Below are positions 24,304 to 31,241 of a stretch of DNA of 31,241 bases, piece after piece (position 1 is the first letter of the stretch; each line of letters begins with the position of its first letter). Source of the stretch: Bacteroidales bacterium UBA4363 (GTDB lineage: Bacteria > Bacteroidota > Bacteroidia > Bacteroidales > Paludibacteraceae); contig DGSL01000028.1 in assembly GCA_002393965.1 (NCBI GenBank), positions 1-31,241 of the forward strand. The letters run 5' to 3'. Under the pieces are notes generated by a model, which searched no databases, was not told where the DNA came from, and worked only from the letters and a program-made list of their open reading frames with translations. The position numbers and the translations under genes are program-made.

Positions 24304-27300
24304 TCAATTCATGAGCCGTCCGTGGCAGTTCTTATACTTCTTGCCGGAACCGCAAGGGCAAGGGTCGTTGCGTCCCACCTGCTTCTCGACGCGGACGGGC
24401 TGTTGCTTCTGTGGGGCGCGGGTATCGGTGTGGCTTGCCTCGCGCTGTCCGTCCGCCGCTGTCGGCAGTTCGTCCTTGCGTGCGCTGTACTGTCGGTAGT
24501 TCTGCCGCTGTTCTGGATCTGCCTGCCGCACATCCTGCGACTCAGCGACAGGAATCTTGCCTCGCATGAGGATAGAGAGTCCCTTGACGTTGATATCCTC
24601 GACCATCTGCTTGAACAGGTTGAACGACTCAAGTTTATAGATCAGCAACGGGTCCTTCTGTTCGTAGGTTGCGTTCTGAACCGAATTACGCAGGTCGTCG
24701 AGTTCGCGGAGGTGTTCCTTCCATGCGTCGTCAATGACATAGAGGAGGATGGACTTCTCGAAATCGCGTACTACCTCGTAGCAGTCGTTCTCGTATGCTT
24801 TCTTGAGATTGACACGTATATTGTAAACACGTTTTCCGTCGGTCAGCGGGATGAGGATATACTCGTACTGTTCGCCCCGTTCCTCGAACACCTTACGGAT
24901 GACCGGCGTTGCGGTAGTCTGGATGAGGTCGGTGCGTCGTTTGAACGTCTGCAGGACACTCTGGTTGAGCAATTGAGCGACCTTCGGAGTTCGCATGGAA
25001 GCGTACTCCTCCTCGGAGAACGGCAGTTCGATGCTGAACACCTCGAGTACCCTGTCGCGCAGTGCGGCGTAGTCACCGTCGCAGTTCTCTGCCAGTTGGG
25101 CTGTGGTATCGTAAAACATATTCGCGATATCGACCCCGATCCGTTCGCCCATGAGGGCATGGTGGCGTCGTCCGTAGATCACTTCGCGCTGTGCGTTCAT
25201 CACATCGTCGTACTCGAGCAGTCGCTTACGGATACCGAAGTTATTCTCCTCCACCTTCTTCTGTGCCCGTTCGATACTCTTGGAGATCATCGGATGTTCG
25301 ATCACCTCTCCCTCCTTGAATCCGAGTCGATCCATGACGCGTGCGATACGTTCGCTACCGAAGAGTCGCATGAGTTTATCCTCGAGAGAGACGAAGAAGA
25401 CGGAAGTTCCGGGGTCGCCCTGACGTCCGGCACGTCCACGCAGCTGTCGGTCCACGCGTCGTGACTCATGTCGTTCGGTACCGATGATGGCGAGTCCGCC
25501 GGCAGCCTTGACTTCGTCGGTGAGTTTGATATCGGTTCCACGACCTGCCATGTTGGTAGCGATGGTCACGGTGCCCGGATGCCCAGCCTGTGCGACGATC
25601 TCCGCCTCCTTCTGATGCAGTTTGGCATTGAGGACGTTATGCTTAATCTTGCGCATGGTGAGCATGCGTGAGAGTTCCTCGGAGATATCGACTGACGTCG
25701 TTCCGACGAGTACCGGTCGTCCCTGTTCGACGAGGGAATTGATCTCCTCGATGACCGCCTTGTACTTCTCGCGCTTGGTGCGGTAGATACGGTCGTTCAT
25801 ATCGATTCGCGCGATCGGCCGATTGGTCGGAATGACGACTACGTCGAGTTTGTAGATATTCCAGAACTCTCCTGCTTCCGTTTCAGCCGTACCTGTCATG
25901 CCAGAGAGTTTGTGATACATACGGAAATAGTTCTGGAGAGTAATGGTCGCGAAAGTCTGTGTTGCCGCCTCGACCTTGACGCGTTCCTTCGCCTCGATGG
26001 CCTGGTGGAGTCCGTCGGAATAGCGTCGTCCATCCATGATACGCCCCGTCTGTTCGTCGACGATGAGCACCTTATTATCCATGACGACGTACTCTGCATC
26101 CTTGTTGAAGAGCGTATAGGCCTTGAGGAGCTGGTTGATGGTGTGCAGGACCTCGGCCTTGGAGCTATAGACCTGCATGAGTTCGTCCTTACGCTGGAGT
26201 TTCTCCTCATCGGAGAGGGCGTCGTTGCGTTCGATCTCCGCCACCTCGGCACCGACGTCGGGCAGTACGAAGAACTGCGCATCGTTCTTTCCTTTGGAGA
26301 GTGCGTCGATACCCTTATCGGTGAGTTCGATCGTATTGTTCTTCTCGTCGATGACGAAATAGAGCGGGTCAGTAGCGATGTGCATATTGCGGTTATTCTC
26401 CGCCATGTAGAACTCCTCAGTCTTGATGAGAACGTTCTTATTACCCGTTTCGGAGAGGAACTTGATGAGCGGTGTATTCTTCGGCAGCGCCTTGTAGGAG
26501 CGGAAGAGAGCGAGCGCTCCTTCCTCCTGTTCCTTCGAGTCGGAGGACTTCATGAGGCGCTTTGCCTCGGTGAGATAGTTGGTAGCGAGGGTACGTTGCC
26601 GTGCGACAAGTTCCTCGACGTCGGGGCGGAGTTCCTCGAAGAGGTGGTCAGCCTGCTGTTTCTTCACCGGTCCGGAGATGATCAGCGGGGTGCGTGCGTC
26701 GTCGATCAGGACGGAGTCCACCTCGTCGACGATGGCGTAGTTATGGGCACGCTGAACGAGGTCGAGCGGAGAGGTAGCCATATTGTCGCGCAGATAGTCG
26801 AATCCGAACTCGTTGTTGGTACCGAAGGTGATGTCGCAATTATATGCTGCGCGTCGTTCGTCGCTATTAGGTTCGTACTTATCGATGCAATCGACGGAGA
26901 GTCCGTGGAACTCGTAGAGCGGTCCCATCCACTCGGAGTCACGCTTGGCGAGGTAGTCGTTGACGGTCACGACGTGGACACCCTCACCGGTCAGGGCATT
27001 GAGGAAAACGGGTAGGGTCGCCACGAGGGTCTTACCCTCACCGGTAGCCATCTCGGCGATCTTACCTTTGTGGAGCACAACGCCGCCGAAGAGCTGGACG
27101 TCATAGTGGCACATATCCCACCGGATGAGGTTCCCTCCTGCGGTCCATTCGTTCTTGTAGACGGCCTTGTCGCCCTGGATAGAGACGAAGTCCTTTCCTT
27201 TGGCCGCGAGTTCACGGTCGAACGGCGTAGCGGTCACGGTGATGGTAGGATTCTGCATGAAACGCCGTGCAGTATCCTTGACGATGGCGAACACCTCGGG

Positions 27301-27621
27301 GAGGACAGCCTCGAGCATTTCCTCGTGCTTGCGCAGCACCTCCTTCTGGAGAGAATCGATCTCGTTATAGATCTTCTCGCGGAGGTTGATGTCGGTCTTG
27401 TCGATCTGGGAGCGCAGTGATGAGATCCGCTCCTTCTCCTGAGCGACGTTGTCGGCAATCTGTTGTCGGATCGCAGCCGAGCGCTGGCGCAGGGCGTCGT
27501 CGGAGAGTGCTTCGATTTGCGGATAGACCACTTTGATACGGTCCACGTAGGGATTTATCTCTTTCAGGTCACGTTGTGACTTATTACCTATGATTTTCTG
27601 TAGAAAGCCAAGAAAGCTCAT
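24304..27621 (-). CDS. secA: Preprotein translocase ATPase SecA
   Basis: 1105 residues. Bacteroidetes SecA is longer than the roughly 900 of E. coli, so this is normal. Walker A is [11 protein letters not shown] at about 191-201, followed by [13 protein letters not shown] and motif [13 protein letters not shown]. The preprotein cross-linking region, GMTGTAETE and [10 protein letters not shown] follow, with [13 protein letters not shown] (motif VI). The C-terminal zinc site is [14 protein letters not shown] with Cys1088, Cys1090, Cys1099 and His1100. SecA drives proteins through SecYEG. Several long antisense frames across it are by-products of its GC-rich codons. lgt follows. Confidence 0.98.
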   Translation of the reverse strand: MSFLGFLQKIIGNKSQRDLKEINPYVDRIKVVYPQIEALSDDALRQRSAAIRQQIADNVAQEKERISSLRSQIDKTDINLREKIYNEIDSLQKEVLRKHEEMLEAVLPEVFAIVKDTARRFMQNPTITVTATPFDRELAAKGKDFVSIQGDKAVYKNEWTAGGNLIRWDMCHYDVQLFGGVVLHKGKIAEMATGEGKTLVATLPVFLNALTGEGVHVVTVNDYLAKRDSEWMGPLYEFHGLSVDCIDKYEPNSDERRAAYNCDITFGTNNEFGFDYLRDNMATSPLDLVQRAHNYAIVDEVDSVLIDDARTPLIISGPVKKQQADHLFEELRPDVEELVARQRTLATNYLTEAKRLMKSSDSKEQEEGALALFRSYKALPKNTPLIKFLSETGNKNVLIKTEEFYMAENNRNMHIATDPLYFVIDEKNNTIELTDKGIDALSKGKNDAQFFVLPDVGAEVAEIERNDALSDEEKLQRKDELMQVYSSKAEVLHTINQLLKAYTLFNKDAEYVVMDNKVLIVDEQTGRIMDGRRYSDGLHQAIEAKERVKVEAATQTFATITLQNYFRMYHKLSGMTGTAETEAGEFWNIYKLDVVVIPTNRPIARIDMNDRIYRTKREKYKAVIEEINSLVEQGRPVLVGTTSVDISEELSRMLTMRKIKHNVLNAKLHQKEAEIVAQAGHPGTVTIATNMAGRGTDIKLTDEVKAAGGLAIIGTERHESRRVDRQLRGRAGRQGDPGTSVFFVSLEDKLMRLFGSERIARVMDRLGFKEGEVIEHPMISKSIERAQKKVEENNFGIRKRLLEYDDVMNAQREVIYGRRHHALMGERIGVDIANMFYDTTAQLAENCDGDYAALRDRVLEVFSIELPFSEEEYASMRTPKVAQLLNQSVLQTFKRRTDLIQTTATPVIRKVFEERGEQYEYILIPLTDGKRVYNIRVNLKKAYENDCYEVVRDFEKSILLYVIDDAWKEHLRELDDLRNSVQNATYEQKDPLLIYKLESFNLFKQMVEDINVKGLSILMRGKIPVAESQDVRQADPEQRQNYRQYSARKDELPTAADGQREASHTDTRAPQKQQPVRVEKQVGRNDPCPCGSGKKYKNCHGRLMN

Positions 27622-27729
27622 TTTGATTCAACCGTTGTTTTTTTAAATTCTTTAAATATACGTACCATCAGAATAGTGTTCCGTACCAAGGTGGCGTTCG
27701 CCCCAGACGCAGGCACAGAAAACAGCACA

Positions 27730-27737
27730 CAAAGATA
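27730..27737 (-). promoter_or_regulatory. Candidate secA -7 element
   Basis: On the minus strand TATCTTTG is an exact match, giving a leader of about 100 nt. No TTTG lies at the correct -33 distance. Confidence 0.45.
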
Positions 27738-27797
27738 TAAAGAAATACGGAAACATACGGTCATCGTACTCAAAAGAAAGGGGATGATGGGAAACAA

Positions 27798-27832
27798 AAA
27801 CCGAATCGCCTGAAAGACAAGCGGTTCGGTTT
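27798..27832 (-). terminator. Terminator of the aqpZ-lipoprotein unit
   Basis: AAACCGAATCGC (27798-27809) pairs with GCGGTTCGGTTT (27821-27832); on the minus strand a TTTTTG tract follows. Confidence 0.8.
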
Positions 27833-27887
27833 AATGTATCGATATAAAGGCAGCTGAGAGAGCGAGATGCCCTCATGCGCCTCGGGG

Positions 27888-28361
27888 TTACCAGGTATAG
27901 ACGATCTTGTAGGTAATGTCTTCGCCCTGGTTGGCCGGCAGTGAGGTCTTGAAATCACTACGCGTGATGGCGAAGCGGATCTTGTCCTTCTGGTATTCGT
28001 AGTCGTAGGTCTGGGTATAGATGTCGGTCTCGCCATAGAACCTCACGAGAGGCAGCGGAGAGTACACGTACTTATCCGCCTCGTTCTTATACATGGCATA
28101 GACGGAGACATTTCCCTTGTCCGCCACGAACGCGGTGAGCGCACCGGTATCGTCGGTAAGGTCGTAGTAGAAATACGAGCCGTTGGCATCCGGAGTACCA
28201 GAGAGACTCCAGTCGGAGGCCTTGACGGTGAATGTATAGACATCCCAGTTGGATGACCCGTCGGACCCTTTCGGTCCCGGAGGTCCCATCGGTCCTTCCG
28301 GTCCTTCGCACGCGGTAAGGAGCAGAAGACCGGAAAGCGCAAGGAAAAACAATTTCTTCAT
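27888..28361 (-). CDS. Collagen-like lipoprotein
   Basis: 157 residues. The leader MKKLFFLALSGLLLLTAC has lipobox LTAC. Straight after the lipidated Cys come collagen-type G-x-y triplets (GPEGPMGPPGPKGSDG), a short rod seen in many Bacteroidetes lipoproteins. The remaining 120 residues are Tyr-rich and beta-strand-like (YFYYDL, VYTFTVKASDW, TYDYEYQKDKIRF) and look like one small globular surface domain. No enzyme motif is visible. It lies 36 nt after aqpZ and is probably co-transcribed, then closed by a terminator. Confidence 0.85.
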   Translation of the reverse strand: MKKLFFLALSGLLLLTACEGPEGPMGPPGPKGSDGSSNWDVYTFTVKASDWSLSGTPDANGSYFYYDLTDDTGALTAFVADKGNVSVYAMYKNEADKYVYSPLPLVRFYGETDIYTQTYDYEYQKDKIRFAITRSDFKTSLPANQGEDITYKIVYTW

Positions 28362-28397
28362 TCGATTCTCGAACTGATTCAGGTTAAGAACAGGTGT

Positions 28398-29141
28398 TTA
28401 GTCCTTCTTGCAGCAGCATCCGCATCCCTCGCCGTTGCAAGAAAGGCACTTGTAGCAGAGTCCGGCGAGCGCAGCACCCACGCAAGGAGCCACGATGAAG
28501 AGCCAGAGTTCGGAGCAAGCGAAGCACTGCTCGGAGAAGATGGCCTGAGAGATGGAACGTGCCGGGTTGACAGAGGTATTGGTCAACGGAATGCTGATGA
28601 GGTGAATCAGGGTAAGTGTGAGACCGATGGCCAGTCCGCCGAATCCTGCAGGTGCGCCTTTCTTACCATCGGTAGCACCGAGGATAACAATCAGGAATAC
28701 GAACGTCAGGACTGCTTCGGTGATGAAAGCCCCGAGAGTCGACACGTTGAGGTATCCATTTTCAGCACCGGCAGCAGTCTGGAAGGCTTCTCCGTAGCCA
28801 TTGGCAGCGAACACACCGATTGTGACACCTGCCTGTTTAGCGATGCAGAAGAGGATGGCCGCAGCGGCGATGGCACCCAGGATCTGGGAGATGACATAAG
28901 CGACAAACTCCTTGACGGTCATGCGTCCGTTGACGAGGACGCCGACGGAGACTGCAGGATTGAGGTGGGCACCAGAGATGTGTCCTACGCCGTATGCCAT
29001 AGCAACGACGGTGAGACCGAATGCGATGGCAACGCCAAGGAAGCCGACGTGACCGAAGATGGCCGTACCACAACCGCCCAGAACGAGGACGAACGTGCCG
29101 ATGAACTCGGCCAACGCTTTGTTTTTGAGACTAAATTCCAT
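28398..29141 (-). CDS. aqpZ: Aquaporin Z-like water channel
   Basis: About 247 residues from ATG 29141 (MEFSLKNKALAEFIGTF), where aquaporins start; the frame is open well upstream, but that part is composition-driven. Both NPA boxes are present: SGAHLNPAVS and SVNPARS. The Arg after the second box and a following Ser, not Asp, favour a water channel over a glycerol facilitator. Six helices are recognisable. The C-terminus is odd: after the last helix it reads CYKCLSCNGEGCGCCCKKD, with seven cysteines, possibly a metal or redox site on the cytoplasmic side. A -7 element lies about 100 nt upstream. Confidence 0.93.
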   Translation of the reverse strand: MEFSLKNKALAEFIGTFVLVLGGCGTAIFGHVGFLGVAIAFGLTVVAMAYGVGHISGAHLNPAVSVGVLVNGRMTVKEFVAYVISQILGAIAAAAILFCIAKQAGVTIGVFAANGYGEAFQTAAGAENGYLNVSTLGAFITEAVLTFVFLIVILGATDGKKGAPAGFGGLAIGLTLTLIHLISIPLTNTSVNPARSISQAIFSEQCFACSELWLFIVAPCVGAALAGLCYKCLSCNGEGCGCCCKKD

Positions 29142-29247
29142 AGTACAAAAAAGATTTTTGATTGATAAATAAAAGTCCGACCCGACACCGAAAGGGGCGC
29201 AACGAGGACGGCGGTCCCGTGCGTCGCGATACGGAGGAGTCATGATA

Positions 29248-29284
29248 CAAATATACCACTCTTTTTTCAGAAAAAAAAGAGTGG
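29248..29284 (-). promoter_or_regulatory. aqpZ -7 element with adjoining palindrome
   Basis: TATATTTG (29255-29248, minus strand) is directly preceded by a perfect 12-bp inverted repeat, CCACTCTTTTTT (29256-29267) and AAAAAAGAGTGG (29273-29284), with a 5-nt centre. The palindrome covers where the -33 box should be. It could be an operator, or the terminator of the upstream LUD gene. Confidence 0.55.
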
Positions 29285-29376
29285 CTGCATGATTTATCGG
29301 AGAGGGGACAAGTCCGTCGGTTATGCTCCCCCACCCCCATTCGGACGAGCACGGAAAGGAAGAAAGGGTCAGGGTC

Positions 29377-30021
29377 TCAGAACCCGAGTGATTCGCCCAC
29401 CAGCACGACGAGGTGTTTGCCGCGAGGGGAATGTCGCAGGACGTGGACGTAGTTGCAGATGGAGTCGGGCGCAAGGCAGTCGTGGCAGACGCCGTCGGAA
29501 CGGCAGGGCGTCTGGATATCGAAGCGCGAGGCATTGACAGGAGACGCCTCGCCGCGAGCGCGTGCGATGGCGGAAGGGAGGTCGGCGGCCACCTTATTGA
29601 GACCGACGAGGAAGATGACGCGTTGCGGTCCCCAAGTGATGGCCGCCACCCGATTGCCATTGCCGTCGATGTTGACGATCTCGCCGTCCTGGGAAAGGGC
29701 ATTGACTGAGGAGAGATAGACATCGCAGTCGAACGCCTTGCGGTAGATCTCGACCGCAGCGGAGCGGTCCGGTGCCTCATCACGATCGAAGACGGTGAGT
29801 GACGGGCGGGACTTGAGGAGCGCGGGGATACCCGCCTCACGCAGGGAGGCGGAGCCACCCCAGGTGACGGAGGCTCCGTCGGGAATGAGTTCGCTGACCT
29901 TGAGAGCCGCTTCGGCAACCGTAGGACAGTAGAAGGCCGTCATGCCACGTCGGCGAAGCGACGCAATGAGATGATCGGCAAGCAGGGCGTTGCGCCGGGT
30001 GCGTGGGGAAGATTCCGTCAT
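29377..30021 (-). CDS. LUD-domain protein (LutC/YkgG-like)
   Basis: About 214 residues from ATG 30021; the frame continues to a TTG inside the promoter. Family features are VTWGGSASLREAGI, a Gly-rich turn, DVYLSSVNALSQDGEIVNIDGNGNRVAAITWGPQRVIFLVGLNK (read in parts) and a C-terminal Cys cluster CRSDGVCHDCLAPDSICN. Stand-alone members of this kind (formerly DUF162) are common in anaerobes; LutC is part of lactate oxidation, but lutA and lutB are absent here, so the substrate is open. The four cysteines may bind metal. It is probably monocistronic with a canonical promoter. Confidence 0.9.
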   Translation of the reverse strand: MTESSPRTRRNALLADHLIASLRRRGMTAFYCPTVAEAALKVSELIPDGASVTWGGSASLREAGIPALLKSRPSLTVFDRDEAPDRSAAVEIYRKAFDCDVYLSSVNALSQDGEIVNIDGNGNRVAAITWGPQRVIFLVGLNKVAADLPSAIARARGEASPVNASRFDIQTPCRSDGVCHDCLAPDSICNYVHVLRHSPRGKHLVVLVGESLGF

Positions 30022-30048
30022 AAAAAGTAAAGTTAAATCATCGTGGAA

Positions 30049-30081
30049 CAAAGGTAGGAATATTTTTTTTGAGGGGACAAA
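30049..30081 (-). promoter_or_regulatory. Promoter of the LUD gene
   Basis: On the minus strand TTTG (30081-30078), 21 nt, then TACCTTTG (30056-30049), a full match. Start of transcription falls near 30042, about 20 nt before the ATG. Confidence 0.7.
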
Positions 30082-30121
30082 GAGAGAGTGTCTGAGAGGA
30101 ACGGAGGGTTATTAAAAAAAG

Positions 30122-30147
30122 CAGAGCCCACTGAGAGATGGGCTCTG
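30122..30147 (-). terminator. Terminator of the SUMF gene
   Basis: CAGAGCCCA (30122-30130) pairs perfectly with TGGGCTCTG (30139-30147); on the minus strand the stem is followed by CTTTTTTTAAT. Confidence 0.9.
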
Positions 30148-30186
30148 TCCTATTGTGAGTAAAGGGATCATCCAGCTGTCATGCCG

Positions 30187-30966
30187 TCACTTGACGATGC
30201 GGAATCCAATGCGTCCACGGCGATAGTTAGGCGGGCTACTCATGCGGTTTGAGACGCGGCAGTTGTGTGCACCGCATGGGAAGCATCCTCCCCGGCAGAC
30301 GCGGTTGTCACCATCGGCCGGTCCTTTCGGATTGACCTGCGCCCCTTCGGCGTAGGCACCGCCGAAATCGGCGCACCACTCCCAGACATTGCCGCTCATG
30401 TCGTAGAGTCCGAGTTCGTTCGGCTCCTTCTGAGCGACGGGGTGCGTTTCCTTGTCGCTATTCTCATGGTACCATCCGACGGCATCGAGCGAGTAGTTGC
30501 CGGCATACTTGAAACGGTGGCGACTACGGTGTCCGCCCCGCGCAGCGTATTCCCACTCCGCCTCGGTAGGCAGGCGAAAATGCTGACCAGTGAGTGCATT
30601 GAGTTTCTCGATGAACTTCTGGCAGTCGTACCAACTGACCTGTTCGACCGGCAGTTTGGCTCCCTTATGGAACGACGGGTTCTTGCCCATGACCGCCTGG
30701 TAGAGTTCCTGAGTCACCTCAGTCTCGGCAATAGAGAAAGCCGAGAGGGTCACATCGCGTACGGGCAATTCATCCTCGCCGGCATCCTCATCGTAGTTCG
30801 GTTCGTTCTTCGACGTTTTCTGTGCACCCATCTTGAAGGTACCTCCAGAGACGGGAACCATGTTAAAAGAGACGCCGTTGACGGTGAACGTCTCAGCAAG
30901 GGAGAGCGAAGAAATTCCGCTCAGGAATGCTGTCAGGACAGCTATATTCAACAGTAATCTTTTCAT
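30187..30966 (-). CDS. Secreted SUMF/formylglycine-generating-enzyme-like protein
   Basis: About 259 residues from ATG 30966. A signal peptide (MKRLLLNIAVLTAFLSGISSLSLA) precedes an FGE-sulfatase domain: VSGGTFKMGA, IAETEVTQELYQAVMGKNPS, LPVEQVSWYDCQKF, FRLPTEAEWEYAARGG, LYDMSGNVWEWC and IGFRIV. The active-site region reads CRGGCFPCGAHNCRVSNR. The pair Cys231 and Cys236, five apart, aligns with the copper-binding cysteines of true FGE; many bacterial homologues keep only the second. It could oxidise a sulfatase cysteine in the periplasm or be a non-catalytic binding protein. No sulfatase is in the window. It has its own promoter and terminator. Confidence 0.9.
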   Translation of the reverse strand: MKRLLLNIAVLTAFLSGISSLSLAETFTVNGVSFNMVPVSGGTFKMGAQKTSKNEPNYDEDAGEDELPVRDVTLSAFSIAETEVTQELYQAVMGKNPSFHKGAKLPVEQVSWYDCQKFIEKLNALTGQHFRLPTEAEWEYAARGGHRSRHRFKYAGNYSLDAVGWYHENSDKETHPVAQKEPNELGLYDMSGNVWEWCADFGGAYAEGAQVNPKGPADGDNRVCRGGCFPCGAHNCRVSNRMSSPPNYRRGRIGFRIVK

Positions 30967-31001
30967 ATTTAGAATCCTCCACTTGTGCTGGAAAATCGGT
31001 A

Positions 31002-31036
31002 CAAAGATACAATTATCCAGCATTTCCTCCCCCAAA
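31002..31036 (-). promoter_or_regulatory. Promoter of the SUMF gene
   Basis: On the minus strand TTTG (31036-31033), 23 nt, then TATCTTTG (31009-31002). The leader would be about 30 nt. Confidence 0.6.
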
Positions 31037-31186
31037 ATACATCAATGAAACGGACGAAAGGGCAGATGAAGGGGCAAGCAGGCGCCATGAAGGGGCAAAA
31101 GACACATAATATATTAAGGAAAAGCGTCTTGATCAAAGGACAGTGAGAACAAAGAAAAAAACGTCGGATGGATGATGGGGGTGAGA

Positions 31187-31241
31187 GTGGAGTGGTAGTG
31201 GAGTAGTAGTGGGGTAGTATTGGAGTAGTATTGGAGTGGTA
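31187..31241. repeat. 11-bp tandem repeat at the window edge
   Basis: Five consecutive 11-bp units with consensus KTGGAGTAGTA (K is G or T) run to the last base of the window: GTGGAGTGGTA, GTGGAGTAGTA, GTGGGGTAGTA, TTGGAGTAGTA, TTGGAGTGGTA. The array probably continues beyond the edge. Confidence 0.85.

Noticed and set aside
24301..27015. Long plus-strand open frames opposite secA (up to 387 codons)
   Set aside because: They are antisense to a full, conserved SecA, have no family features, and arise from GC-rich third positions.
29142..29918. N-terminal extension of aqpZ to more than 500 codons
   Set aside because: The extension is Arg/Ser-rich shadow of the LUD gene in another frame; aquaporins start close to the first helix at 29141.

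Overview
The window looks like the chromosome of a Bacteroidetes bacterium of the order Bacteroidales, probably Prevotella-like. Several promoters read TTTG - 20 to 23 nt - TAnnTTTG, which is the Bacteroidetes -33/-7 pattern, and Shine-Dalgarno sequences are mostly absent. The gene content fits too: MlaE/MlaF next to mutL, a SufS/SufE pair, a 1105-residue SecA, a DUF3160 lipoprotein, an AAA_14/DUF4143 ATPase, and a DbpA-like helicase whose motif II is DEFD. I see no tRNA, rRNA, CRISPR array, transposase or phage gene.

Layout. 1-3.9 kb is an AT-rich accessory segment. It holds a KAP-family P-loop NTPase behind a small HTH regulator, whose predicted leader contains a large imperfect inverted repeat. 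It also holds a divergently oriented AAA_14/DUF4143 ATPase behind three evenly spaced palindromes. 3.9-8.9 kb is a leftward block: ispD, a VapC-type toxin with its putative antitoxin, recG (no ATG start), and a DbpA-like RNA helicase. 8.9-14.0 kb runs rightward: metA (O-acetyltransferase type by its residue 111), then a three-gene surface cluster of an FG-GAP-like lipoprotein, a DUF3160 lipoprotein and a CapA-like lipoprotein. 14.0-16.4 kb has sufS, sufE and a small membrane protein. A leftward outer-membrane barrel gene and an 850-bp gene-free stretch of repeats and hairpins follow. 18.0-23.0 kb is a tight rightward five-gene operon: mlaE, mlaF, a small membrane-anchored protein, mutL and a CobW-type GTPase.

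23.0-31.2 kb is all leftward and visibly richer in G/C at third codon positions. From right to left it reads: a SUMF/FGE-like secreted protein, a LUD-domain protein, aqpZ plus a collagen-like lipoprotein, secA, lgt, and a 43-residue Cys/Gly-rich lipoprotein just downstream of lgt. The window ends inside an 11-bp tandem repeat.

Most genes are housekeeping: lipid asymmetry, Sec export, lipoprotein maturation, mismatch repair, Fe-S assembly, isoprenoid and methionine synthesis. The least explained elements are the HTH leader repeat at 2.2 kb, the palindrome array before the AAA_14 ATPase, the interleaved ispD/metA promoters, the toxin-antitoxin pair between ispD and recG, the micro-lipoprotein after lgt, and the FGE-like protein that keeps both catalytic-type cysteines.
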